DNA of 6,604 nucleotides from Candidatus Omnitrophota bacterium (lineage in GTDB: Bacteria; Omnitrophota; Gorgyraeia; Zapsychrales; Fredricksoniimonadaceae), in assembly GCA_023247575.1 (NCBI GenBank), contig JAHFGE010000087.1, positions 1 to 6,604 of the forward strand. Direction: 5' to 3'. Of this stretch, positions 1-6,204 are shown in pieces; position 1 is the first letter of the stretch; every line of letters begins with the position of its first letter. Both the position numbers and the translations under genes were made by a program. The notes under the pieces are model-generated. The model searched no databases. It saw only the letters and a program-made list of their open reading frames with translations, and had not been told where the DNA came from.

Positions 1-341
1 GCTCTTATATTTATCCCAGGTATAGGTACCAATTAAAATTCCTTCAATGATGGCCTTGATCGCTGAATCATCTTAGTATGAGGAATCAATTCAATATTTT
101 TGACTCTTTTTAGATAGGACGACAAAAGCGTCTTACGCACTTGGATACGCAACTCGGTAAGGGTAAGTTTATCTGCTTTACCAAGCCCTACAAAAATCAA
201 CTTTGATTTGTCTGTAAAGAAAGGAAAAATTTCGCCTTTTTCGAGCCCTTCCTTTAAATGTTTGTTCTTCTGGCCACTAGTTAATAAAATCACCGATGCC
301 TGCTGATCATATTTGACTTGGGGACGAAAAGAAATCACCAT
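1..341 (-). pseudogene. pepA: Leucyl aminopeptidase-like (M17) N-terminal part, frameshifted and cut by the window edge
   Basis: The ATG at 341 opens 102 codons that stop at 33. Residues about 46-80 (KLIFVGLGKADKLT, then a helix-like stretch) match the N-terminal domain of M17 leucyl aminopeptidases, which have a (L/I)xGLGK strand there. After H88 the frame turns into unconvincing sequence (QRSRPSLKEF, then stop). The other frame, open from 72 to the edge, reads DDSAIKAIIEGILIGTYTWDKYKS in sense, the expected M17 continuation (aiaEGxxLgxY). One missing base near 72 would explain this. M17 enzymes are cytosolic metal-dependent aminopeptidases that release N-terminal residues from peptides; the metal-binding catalytic domain would lie outside the window. 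The start overlaps the gltA stop (TAATG), and a GAGG sits 6 nt upstream inside gltA, so translation is probably coupled to gltA. It may be a true pseudogene or an assembly error; only the N-terminal domain is visible. Confidence 0.72.
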
Positions 342-1654
342 TATTTACCTCGCTGATCTATAGGAACGTAATCGCGCTTAGGAGAACCTATGTAAATCTG
401 AAAAGGCCTTCCAATTTTTGTAGTCGAATCCTCAATCATTTCTTTCCAATGGGCAATCCAGCCCGGCATACGCCCGATAGCAAACATCACCGGAAACATC
501 TGCAAAGGGATCCCCACAGCCCGGTAAATAATACCACTGTAGAAATCCACGTTAGGATAAAGTTTGCGGCTGATAAAATAATCGTCCTTGAGAGCGACTT
601 CCTCTAAGCGTTTGGCCAAATCTAACAAAGGATCACGAATTCCTAATTTATTTAAAAGATCATCCGCACATTTTTTAACGATTTTTGCCCGAGGATCAAA
701 ATTTTTATAAACGCGGTGACCAAAGCCCATCAAACGAAAAGAGTCGTTTTTATCTTTGGCTTTGGCAATGTATTTATTGATATTGCCTCCATCTTTTTGA
801 ATAAGCTCTAACATTTCAATAACAGCCTGATTGGCACCACCGTGTAATGGGCCCCACAAGGCACAGATCCCGGCGGAAATGGAAGCATAAAGGTTGGCAC
901 GAGAGCTGCCCACTAAGCGCACCGTAGAGGTGGAACAGTTTTGTTCATGATCGGCATGCAAAATCAACAGCACACGTAACGCATTGACAACTTCATCAAT
1001 GATTTTGTAAAATTTTGTCGGCGAGGAAAACATCATATTTAAAAAGTTGGGTACATATTTCAAATCATGACGCGGATAAACAAACGGTTCACCGATAGAT
1101 TTTTTGTAGGAAAAAGCACAAATCGTTCTAACTTTAGAAAGTAATTGTACCGCAATACGATTAACTTCTTCCTTGGTGGGGTCCTCTTTGGTAAATTCAG
1201 GGTAATAAGCAGACATGGAACAAACCATGGCCGAAAGACTGGCCATGGGATGGGTCGCGGAAGGAAATGCATTAAAAAAATTCTTCATATCCTCGTGGAT
1301 CATGGAATGTTCATTGAAAGCAGCGGAAAAAGCATCGAGCTCTTTTTTGGTGGGCAATTTGCCATAAATCAAAAGATAAGAGGTTTCCACAAAAGTTGAC
1401 TTTTCGGCTAACTGTTCAATAGGAATGCCGCGATAACGTAAAATACCTTTATCGCCATCAAGATAAGTAATGGCGCTCTGGCAAGAGCCGGTGTTGCCAA
1501 AGCCAGGGTCCATGGTGATGTAGCCTGTGCTGGAGCGCAGCTTACTGATATCAATGGCCCTTTCTCCTTCAGTGCCAACAATCACAGGGCAATCTAAAAC
1601 TTTGCCATCCAGCTGGATTTGAGCGGTCCCTTGAGTATTCATGGTTTCTGGCAT
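341..1654 (-). CDS. gltA: Citrate synthase (type II, hexameric bacterial form)
   Basis: Condenses oxaloacetate and acetyl-CoA to citrate in the cytosol, the entry step of the TCA cycle. I place the start at the ATG at 1654 (437 residues) because GGAGG lies 5 nt upstream; a longer frame begins at a TTG at 1666 that overlaps this ribosome binding site and has none of its own. Numbered from the TTG (441 residues; subtract 4 for the ATG), the catalytic residues are all present: H275 in LWGPLHGGAN, H317 in RLMGFGHRVYKN and D374 in PNVDFYSGI. H237 in LHADHEQNCSTSTVR and the C-terminal IGRPFQIYIGSPKRDYVP are typical of the family, as is an N-terminal small domain (DPGFGNTGSC). Length is normal for type II enzymes. 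It lies downstream of acnA and a small membrane protein gene on the same strand, has a candidate promoter just upstream, and its TAA overlaps the start of the M17 gene. Confidence 0.97.
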   Translation of the reverse strand: MPETMNTQGTAQIQLDGKVLDCPVIVGTEGERAIDISKLRSSTGYITMDPGFGNTGSCQSAITYLDGDKGILRYRGIPIEQLAEKSTFVETSYLLIYGKLPTKKELDAFSAAFNEHSMIHEDMKNFFNAFPSATHPMASLSAMVCSMSAYYPEFTKEDPTKEEVNRIAVQLLSKVRTICAFSYKKSIGEPFVYPRHDLKYVPNFLNMMFSSPTKFYKIIDEVVNALRVLLILHADHEQNCSTSTVRLVGSSRANLYASISAGICALWGPLHGGANQAVIEMLELIQKDGGNINKYIAKAKDKNDSFRLMGFGHRVYKNFDPRAKIVKKCADDLLNKLGIRDPLLDLAKRLEEVALKDDYFISRKLYPNVDFYSGIIYRAVGIPLQMFPVMFAIGRMPGWIAHWKEMIEDSTTKIGRPFQIYIGSPKRDYVPIDQRGK

Positions 1655-1659
1655 AATAG

Positions 1660-1664
1660 CCTCC
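1660..1664 (-). promoter_or_regulatory. Ribosome binding site GGAGG that decides the gltA start
   Basis: GGAGG on the minus strand, followed by CTATT and then ATG at 1654. It overlaps the in-frame TTG at 1666-1664, which makes that TTG an unlikely start. Confidence 0.8.
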
Positions 1665-1691
1665 AAATGATAAGAGCATCAAATGATTTCC

Positions 1692-1719
1692 ATTATATTA
1701 CACAATTTCAATCTTTCCA
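1692..1719 (-). promoter_or_regulatory. Candidate sigma70 promoter for gltA
   Basis: A perfect -10 box TATAAT (1697-1692) follows a weaker -35 TGGAAA (1719-1714) with a 16 bp spacer. The -35 box lies inside the last codons of the upstream small membrane protein gene. Transcription would start near 1685, about 30 nt before the gltA ATG. This would let gltA be expressed separately from acnA. Confidence 0.45.
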
Positions 1720-1977
1720 GAAATATAGCAAAGAAGAAATACCAGTCCCTAACACATATAACCATAAAGTATTGCTGACAAAATAAGGGTAAACCATCAA
1801 CACGATGCCAATAGTTAATGCCCTATAGTTTCTTTCCTTGCGGCCGTAATTAAAAGCACAAAAACCAATAATACCAAAAATCAGCCAGGCCATGATGTTC
1901 GCCCAACTAAAATTCATACTAGATGGATTGACTCCATAAGCATTGAGGATCGTAGACAAATCTTGTTGAGAGGGCAT
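1708..1977 (-). CDS. Small integral membrane protein of unknown function (89 residues)
   Basis: I do not know its function. The protein has a polar N-terminus (about 1-23), a hydrophobic segment at about 24-43 (WANIMAWLIFGIIGFCAF), a positively charged loop NYGRKERNYR, and a second long hydrophobic stretch at about 53-86 that could be two membrane segments split near YPYFVSNT. The pattern of glycine-rich helix, YGRK-type loop and PYFVSN recalls a family of short two-helix membrane proteins that are sometimes labelled 'amino acid transport protein' without experimental basis; I would not adopt that name. The positive loop suggests that it faces the cytoplasm. The ATG at 1977 has AAGGA 6 nt upstream, a good ribosome binding site. 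It sits 44 bp after the acnA stop and 53 bp before gltA, so it is probably co-transcribed with acnA. Confidence 0.8.
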   Translation of the reverse strand: MPSQQDLSTILNAYGVNPSSMNFSWANIMAWLIFGIIGFCAFNYGRKERNYRALTIGIVLMVYPYFVSNTLWLYVLGTGISSLLYFWKD

Positions 1978-2021
1978 AAAAAATCCTTATAACCACCCCA
2001 AGTGAACAAAGGTACAAATAG

Positions 2022-4745
2022 CTACAAATGGGGACAGTTGCGCAACTGTCCCCATTTGTTTCGGAGAACTGTCTGCAAGATGCCCCCATTACGCAAATAG
2101 TCAACTTCGATGGGCGTATCCACGCGAGCTAAAACTTTAAATTCTTTTTTACTACCATCAAAGGATGTAGCAACCACCGTCAATTCCTGACGGGGTTTTA
2201 AGCCATCGTTCAAATCTGGAAAGTCAAACACCTCATCGCCTTTGAGGCCTAATGGGACGACGGCCTCTCCCGATCTAAACTGGCAGGGCAACACACCCAT
2301 GCCGCAAAGATTACTGCGATGAATGCGTTCGAAACTTTCTGCAATGACAACTTTAATCCCTAACAGGGTCGTGCCCTTGGCCGCCCAGTCGCGGGAAGAA
2401 CCAGTGCCATATTCTTTACCGGCCAAAACAACGAGCGGCGTATGATTGACTTGATATTTCAAGGAGGCATCATAAATAAACATCCTTTCATTCGTCGGCC
2501 AATAAATTGTCCACGGGCCTTCGGTACCCGGGGCAATGAGATTACGCAGACGAATATTGGCAAACGTGCCGCGGGTCATCACCCTATCATTACCCCGACG
2601 GGATCCATAGCTATTAAAATCTTTAGGTTCAATCCCCTGCTCCATCAAATATTTTCCCGCTGGAGAATCTTTAGCAATGGCACCGGCCGGAGAAATATGG
2701 TCTGTCGTAATGGAATCACCGACCATCACCAAACAGCGCGCTTTTTTGATGCTTTTTATTGGATCGGGATTTGGCTTCATATCTATAAAATACGGCGGAT
2801 TTTGAATATAAGTGCTCTTCTCATGCCAGTTAAACAAATCAGATTTGGCGGATTTAATCTCATTCCAATTTTTATTGCCTTTATTCACATTCTTATAACA
2901 TTGGCGGAAAATTTTGGCCTTGACAAACTTGTCGGCTAATTGGTGAATTTCTTCTTCAGTGGGCCAAATATCCTTTAAATAAACCGTGTTGCCTTTTTTG
3001 TCTTGACCAAGAGGTTGAGTCGTTAAATCCATATCCACCCGTCCGGCCAAGGCATAAGCAACCACCAGCGGCGGCGAAACTAAGAAGCTGGCTTTAGTCA
3101 GAGGATTGATACGGCCTTCAAAATTGCGGTTGCCTGACAATACAGCCGCGGCAACCAAATTGCCCTCGGTGATGGCGCGGGCTACATGGTCCGGCAAAGG
3201 ACCAGAGTTGCCGATACACGTGGTGCAGCCGTAACCCACAATATTAAAGCCAAGCTTCTGTAAATATTTCATTAAACCAGCTTCTTTAAGATACTCTTCC
3301 ACCACTTGAGAGCCAGGCGCAAAGGAAGTTTTGACATAATGAGGCGGGGTCAGGCCTTTCTCCACGGCTTTCTTGGCCAACAGACCAGCGCCGATAAGCA
3401 CCGACGGATTGGAAGTATTGGTACAGCTGGTAATGGCCGCAATCACCACCGCGCCATGACCGATAGTTTCTGTGACGCCGTTTGAGACAGTGGCTGTGCG
3501 ATTTAAATCGCTTTCAGTTAAACCATAACCGCGGGATTTGATATCGGTCGTTAAAGTCGAACGGAAATTGGTTTTTAAATCTTTCAAAGCCACACGGTCT
3601 TGCGGCCGTTTGGGGCCGGCCAGGCACGGCTCCACCGTAGATAAATCTAATTCCAAAAGGTCGCTGTATTGAACTTGTGATGTTTGAGGCGTATAAAATA
3701 GACCCTGGTGTTTGTAGTATTTTTCAACTAAATCAACTTCCGCCGATGTACGTCCGGAAATTTTTAAATAATTCAGTGTCTCCTCATCCACAGGAAATAA
3801 ACCGATGGTAGCACCGTATTCAGGGGACATATTGGCAATGGTAGCACGATCCGGCAGAGATAAATATTTCAATCCTTCACCAAAAAATTCCACAAACTTT
3901 TCTACCACTCCCTTTTGACGTAAAATTTGAGTGACGGTCAAAACCAAATCCGTGGCTGTGACTCCTTCCCGCAAATGACCTTTCAGGCGAAAACCAACCA
4001 CCTCCGGCAACAGCATGTAAATCGGCTCACCAAGCATGACGGACTCAGCCTCGATGCCCCCAACCCCCCAGCCGACAATTCCAAGACCGTTGATCATCGT
4101 CGTGTGTGAATCTGTGCCAACACAGGTGTCGGGATAGGCAATAGTTTCTTTGCTGATTTTTTTCTTTAAAACACCCTTGGCTAAATATTCAAGATTCACC
4201 TGATGGACAATGCCGGTGGCCGGCGGTACCACCCGAAAATTTTGCAAAGCGCTCTGCCCCCATTTGAGGAATTCATAACGCTCATGGTTGCGTTCAAACT
4301 CCCGTTTAACATTTTCCGCCAGGGCTTTGTTGGTGCCAAACGCGTCCACCTGCACGGAATGGTCGATGACCAAATCGCACTGCACCTGCGGATTGATTTT
4401 CTTGATGTCTCCGCCCAATTTCTTCATGGCATCGCGCATGGCGGCCAAGTCCACCACACACGGTACGCCGGTAAAATCCTGCAGGATCACCCGGCCCGGC
4501 TTAAAAGCAATTTCCTCCTTGGGCTGATTGGGCCTCCAACCGGCAATTTTTTCAATGTCTTTTGAGGTGATTTGATAATGATCGTAATGACGTAGAGCGC
4601 TTTCTAACAACACTCGAATAGAAAATGGTAATTTGGATAAATCACTACCTGCAGTCTTGGCGTAGTGAGGCAACGAATATATAGTGTACCGGTGGGAGCC
4701 TATTTTCAAGACTTTTCGAATAGCCATTTGATCAAAGGACGGCAT
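2022..4745 (-). CDS. acnA: Aconitate hydratase A (AcnA/IRP1-type aconitase)
   Basis: Isomerises citrate to isocitrate through cis-aconitate, using a [4Fe-4S] cluster in the cytosol. I choose the ATG at 4745 (907 residues) over the GTG one codon upstream; GAGAG lies 7 nt before the ATG. Numbered from the GTG (subtract 1 for the ATG): the substrate and cluster domains run from about 60 to 600, with QDFTGVPCVVDLAAMRDA (90-107), VIDHSVQVD and the TDSHTTMINGLGIVGWGVGG signature (212-231). The cluster ligands are C442 (AITSCTNTSNPSV) and C508/C511 (GYGCTTCIGNSGPL). The swivel domain carries GDSITTDHISPAG (677-689), SYGSRRGN, EYGTGSSRDWAAKG (779-792) and SFERIHRSNLCGMGVLP. Length is normal for AcnA. 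After the usual end (LRNGGILQTVLRN) comes an odd tail, KWGQLRNCPHL, encoded by a 36 bp palindrome. A strong promoter lies upstream. Confidence 0.97.
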   Translation of the reverse strand: MPSFDQMAIRKVLKIGSHRYTIYSLPHYAKTAGSDLSKLPFSIRVLLESALRHYDHYQITSKDIEKIAGWRPNQPKEEIAFKPGRVILQDFTGVPCVVDLAAMRDAMKKLGGDIKKINPQVQCDLVIDHSVQVDAFGTNKALAENVKREFERNHERYEFLKWGQSALQNFRVVPPATGIVHQVNLEYLAKGVLKKKISKETIAYPDTCVGTDSHTTMINGLGIVGWGVGGIEAESVMLGEPIYMLLPEVVGFRLKGHLREGVTATDLVLTVTQILRQKGVVEKFVEFFGEGLKYLSLPDRATIANMSPEYGATIGLFPVDEETLNYLKISGRTSAEVDLVEKYYKHQGLFYTPQTSQVQYSDLLELDLSTVEPCLAGPKRPQDRVALKDLKTNFRSTLTTDIKSRGYGLTESDLNRTATVSNGVTETIGHGAVVIAAITSCTNTSNPSVLIGAGLLAKKAVEKGLTPPHYVKTSFAPGSQVVEEYLKEAGLMKYLQKLGFNIVGYGCTTCIGNSGPLPDHVARAITEGNLVAAAVLSGNRNFEGRINPLTKASFLVSPPLVVAYALAGRVDMDLTTQPLGQDKKGNTVYLKDIWPTEEEIHQLADKFVKAKIFRQCYKNVNKGNKNWNEIKSAKSDLFNWHEKSTYIQNPPYFIDMKPNPDPIKSIKKARCLVMVGDSITTDHISPAGAIAKDSPAGKYLMEQGIEPKDFNSYGSRRGNDRVMTRGTFANIRLRNLIAPGTEGPWTIYWPTNERMFIYDASLKYQVNHTPLVVLAGKEYGTGSSRDWAAKGTTLLGIKVVIAESFERIHRSNLCGMGVLPCQFRSGEAVVPLGLKGDEVFDFPDLNDGLKPRQELTVVATSFDGSKKEFKVLARVDTPIEVDYLRNGGILQTVLRNKWGQLRNCPHL
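2024..2059. repeat. Perfect 36 bp palindrome (REP-like) at the 3' end of acnA
   Basis: The left arm ACAAATGGGGACAGTTGC (2024-2041) is followed at once by its exact reverse complement (2042-2059), giving 18 bp arms with no spacer and no mismatch. On the minus strand it encodes the last 11 residues of AcnA and the first base of the TAG stop. A GGGGACAG core recurs, as far as I recall, in palindromes linked to REP-associated transposases; here only one copy is visible. In RNA it would form a very stable hairpin at the end of acnA mRNA. It lacks a U-tract (it is followed by AGCTATTTG), so it is more likely an mRNA end-protecting or attenuating hairpin than a classical terminator. TACAAAT also occurs twice at its left border (2013-2019 and 2023-2029). 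Confidence 0.9.
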
Positions 4746-4795
4746 CACTAGACTCTCTTTCTACAAGCAGCTTAAATGTATGATAGAGGATTTTA

Positions 4796-4824
4796 ATTAT
4801 AGAGAAAGGTTACCGGAGAGTCAA
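4796..4824 (-). promoter_or_regulatory. Strong sigma70-type promoter for acnA
   Basis: The -35 TTGACT (4824-4819, 5 of 6 consensus) and the -10 TATAAT (4801-4796, 6 of 6) are separated by exactly 17 bp. Transcription would start near 4789, giving a leader of about 44 nt before the acnA ATG at 4745. The -35 box overlaps the TGA stop of the transposase remnant (4823-4821). Confidence 0.75.
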
Positions 4825-5147
4825 CCGCAGAAAGTTTTGGGATTATTTTCGTCCATATCCCAACGTAAAGGATTCTGTTGTATGTATTCTTTAATTTCCA
4901 GAAAGGATTGTTCATCACGGATAATATGTTCATAAAATCGCGCTTGCCAAGCAGATGGAATGTCATTCGTAGATGCATATTTTGTTACACCAATTTTGAA
5001 ACCTCGAATAATTGATCCCAAATTTTTTGATTGTGGACCAAATTTATTTTTGTTTTGTAGAGACACAAAATTTTGTGTCTCTACAATCCAAATAATTCCA
5101 TGTATATGATATGGATGCAGACATAGCTTTCCCTCACGGTTGATGGT
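4821..5147 (-). pseudogene. Remnant of a REP-associated tyrosine transposase (Y1/HUH family, RAYT-like)
   Basis: The open frame from 5147 to the TGA at 4821 gives about 108 residues with no convincing start; a GTG at 5066 would give only 81. It carries YHIHGIIWIVE, a degenerate form of the PNHxHGI HUH metal-binding motif of Y1 transposases. After a variable stretch come LGSIIRGFKIGVTKYA, then WQARFYEHIIRDEQSFLEIKEYIQQNPLRW, the typical C-terminal helix region with the catalytic tyrosine position (FYEHIIRDE, IxEYIxxNPLxW). Such enzymes nick single-stranded DNA at REP palindromes. The N-terminal half of the family (RLxxYDY...YFVTICT) is missing: upstream of a TAA at 5150-5148 I find nothing like it in any minus-strand frame as far as 5230. 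It is therefore a 3' fragment and probably inactive. Confidence 0.75.
5055..5086. repeat. Perfect 32 bp palindrome inside the transposase remnant
   Basis: The left arm TTGTAGAGACACAAAA (5055-5070) abuts its exact reverse complement (5071-5086), with 16 bp arms and no spacer. It falls in the variable stretch between the HUH motif and LGSIIRGFKIG and stays in frame, coding for about VETQNFVSLQ. GTAGAGAC-type arms resemble REP-like palindromes I recall near RAYT genes. It differs in sequence from the palindrome at the acnA end. Confidence 0.88.
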
Positions 5148-5176
5148 TTAACTTATCGTGGGGAAATTTATGTCAA

Positions 5177-5193
5177 CCGCATAGGGAATGCGG
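5177..5193. repeat. Short inverted repeat CCGCAT-5 nt-ATGCGG
   Basis: Six-base arms CCGCAT and ATGCGG are separated by AGGGA. It lies in the roughly 55 bp between the transposase remnant and the damaged module copy, where I see no gene. No U-tract follows on either strand, so a terminator role is not supported. Confidence 0.4.
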
Positions 5194-5202
5194 ATACAAA
5201 TA

Positions 5203-5391
5203 CTATAGAGGCTTTTTAGAATTTTGTAAATTTATACCCCCGCCTTCGCCAGTTCCTGATCCCTGGTTTGTTCTAACCCGAGGAACTGCGGCAACCAGGC
5301 CGTCAAAACCTTCGCGCTTGATCCGCTCCACCATGGCCGGGTCAAAGGTCATCTGCACCCCTGGGCCTTCCTTTTTAACGTTCATCTGCAT
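5203..5391 (-). pseudogene. Damaged second copy of the C-terminal GGIDFN-type module
   Basis: An ATG at 5391, overlapping the stop of the NYN gene (TAATG), opens a 62-residue frame that begins MQMNVKKEGPGVQMTFDPAMVERIKREGFDGL. This matches residues 62-93 of the gene at the right edge (MQMNVNKEGPGVQMTF...). By eye the two DNA copies differ at about 12 of 155 aligned positions. This copy lacks 35 nt present in the other (6276-6310), so from VAAVPRVRTNQ onward it reads out of frame; another frame still shows LPQFLGLEQTRDQELAKAGV and its ancestral TAA. The N-terminal part of the family gene is absent, replaced by the NYN gene. Function is unknown. As it stands it is probably a relic, although the overlap could still give coupled translation of a short peptide. 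Confidence 0.75.
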
Positions 5392-6017
5392 TAGCTAACT
5401 CTATAATCATTTGAATCAATGCAACAGTCATACATTGAACGATCGATCTTTATCCAATCTGTCTTATTGATACCTCTGGTATTTTTATAGGTTGGACTTA
5501 TGGGAAAAACTGACGCCATTTTAATCCAACGATTTTGTTCTTGAGCTATAGTTCTGACTTCATCTGCCACTTCACTTAAATCCTGATCTTGACTGAACAC
5601 CAGACAAACATCATAAGTATTTTCTCGGGCCAGACGAATAATATCAAGTGCGATACGAACATCTACCCCTTTTTCTTGACCTACTAGAAAAGTATGAGTT
5701 CGGCCGTTGGGCAGCTTTACTGTTTGATTTCGATAACGTAACTTTCTAGAAAAAATAATAACCCCTCTTTGTCCCATAGCTGCCAATTTTCTTGTCCAGA
5801 AATTATGCCAAAAACCATCATCGTTAACATCGGAAATGCCAGTATAAAATCTTATCTCTCCTAGTTTCCATCCCTGATCTGAACAAATTTTCGCAGATAA
5901 TAGCTGAACGTCATAATTCGGGTAGGCATAGCCAAAGGCGTTTTTAACGGCGTAATGTAAATTCTGACCGTCAATAAATACAGTGGCTCTCTTGAGTTTG
6001 GGTTCTGTGGGGGACAT
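5391..6017 (-). CDS. NYN-domain (LabA/DUF88, PIN-like) putative ribonuclease
   Basis: A 208-residue protein, mostly one NYN domain of the PIN-like fold. Motifs are TVFIDGQNLHYAV (D16), EKGVDVRIALDIIRLA (D119, D125) and YDVCLVFSQDQDLSEVADEV (D144, D146); these acidic residues fit the metal-binding site of the fold, and QDQD stands where many members have GDSD. The C-terminal RGINKTDWIKIDRSMYDCCID is the usual end of this subfamily, so it looks full length. Family members are thought to cut RNA, but targets are mostly unknown, and nothing here shows the target or a paired antitoxin. I see no signal peptide or membrane segment. The ATG at 6017 has no Shine-Dalgarno sequence; its leader holds a strong hairpin ending 23 nt before the start. 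Two copies of a foreign C-terminal module flank the gene, the downstream one overlapping its stop by one base, which suggests recent rearrangement. Confidence 0.87.
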   Translation of the reverse strand: MSPTEPKLKRATVFIDGQNLHYAVKNAFGYAYPNYDVQLLSAKICSDQGWKLGEIRFYTGISDVNDDGFWHNFWTRKLAAMGQRGVIIFSRKLRYRNQTVKLPNGRTHTFLVGQEKGVDVRIALDIIRLARENTYDVCLVFSQDQDLSEVADEVRTIAQEQNRWIKMASVFPISPTYKNTRGINKTDWIKIDRSMYDCCIDSNDYRVS

Positions 6018-6040
6018 AATAATGTGCTATAAATTAATAA

Positions 6041-6075
6041 CCCCGCCCGAACCTTTTTCAAGGCATCAGACGGGG
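6041..6075 (-). promoter_or_regulatory. Strong leader hairpin before the NYN gene
   Basis: The minus-strand transcript can pair CCCCGUCUGA with UCGGGCGGGG as 10 pairs, two of them G-U, followed by a small internal loop and a CCUU/AAGG helix capped by a GAAA tetraloop. On the plus strand the two G-U pairs become A-C mismatches, so the structure favours the minus-strand RNA. It ends 23 nt before the NYN ATG. The tail UUAUUAAUUUAU is U-rich but not a clean U-tract, so the hairpin could be a weak terminator for the upstream gene or a control element in the NYN leader. Confidence 0.6.
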
Positions 6076-6099
6076 AGAAGATGCTTTTTAATTGCTTTA

Positions 6100-6128
6100 A
6101 CTCTATTACTGCTATTTGCTCTTGTCAA
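6100..6128 (-). promoter_or_regulatory. Candidate sigma70 promoter for the NYN gene
   Basis: The -35 TTGACA (6128-6123, consensus) is followed after 17 bp by TAGAGT (6105-6100, 4 of 6). A start near 6093 would give a leader of about 75 nt that contains the hairpin at 6041-6075. Confidence 0.45.
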
Positions 6129-6135
6129 TGCTTTT

Positions 6136-6166
6136 CTTTCTATTGAAAGTATAGCATTTAAATGCT
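6136..6166. repeat. Two small palindromic elements upstream of the NYN promoter
   Basis: AGCATTTAAATGCT (6153-6166) is a perfect 14 bp palindrome. Next to it, CTTTC-TATT-GAAAG (6136-6149) is a 5 bp stem with a 4 nt loop. Both lie between the stop of the right-edge gene and the candidate -35 box at 6128, where a dimeric regulator could bind, but both are A/T-rich and short enough to arise by chance. Confidence 0.3.
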
Positions 6167-6204
6167 TAATCCCGCCAATAATTATTTATTACACTCCATT
6201 GTTA

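Noticed and set aside
1060..1399. Open frames on both strands within gltA
   Set aside because: They overlap the catalytic citrate synthase frame and have unconvincing composition.
2024..2059. Palindrome as an intrinsic terminator of acnA
   Set aside because: The hairpin is strong but no U-tract follows on the minus strand, and the next gene is only 44 bp on with its own ribosome binding site.
1919..2104. Minus-strand 61-codon frame over the acnA end and the small membrane protein start
   Set aside because: It overlaps both real genes in another frame and includes the palindrome; no motif.
2442..2939. Plus-strand 165-codon open frame opposite acnA
   Set aside because: It lies fully antisense to conserved aconitase sequence and its translation shows no family motifs; a shadow frame.
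4203..4565. Plus-strand open frames of 120 and 79 codons opposite the acnA 5' part
   Set aside because: Antisense shadows of well-conserved AcnA codons.
5148..5176. Possible promoter with a perfect TTGACA (5176-5171)
   Set aside because: No acceptable -10 box at 15 to 19 bp (AGTTAA, TAAGTT and similar), and only a transposase remnant lies downstream.
5131..5219. Plus-strand open stretch reading TVDGLTYRGEIYVNRIGNAD
   Set aside because: About 28 codons with no start codon or ribosome binding site, and no family recognised.
5391..6017. NYN gene as the toxin of a toxin-antitoxin pair
   Set aside because: No small antitoxin-like gene is adjacent; the neighbouring short frame is a damaged copy of another gene's C-terminus.
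6034..6061. Alternative NYN promoter TTGAAA-16-TATTAA
   Set aside because: The -35 would be the loop and arm of the hairpin at 6041-6075 and the -10 is only 4 of 6; the TTGACA promoter at 6128 fits better.
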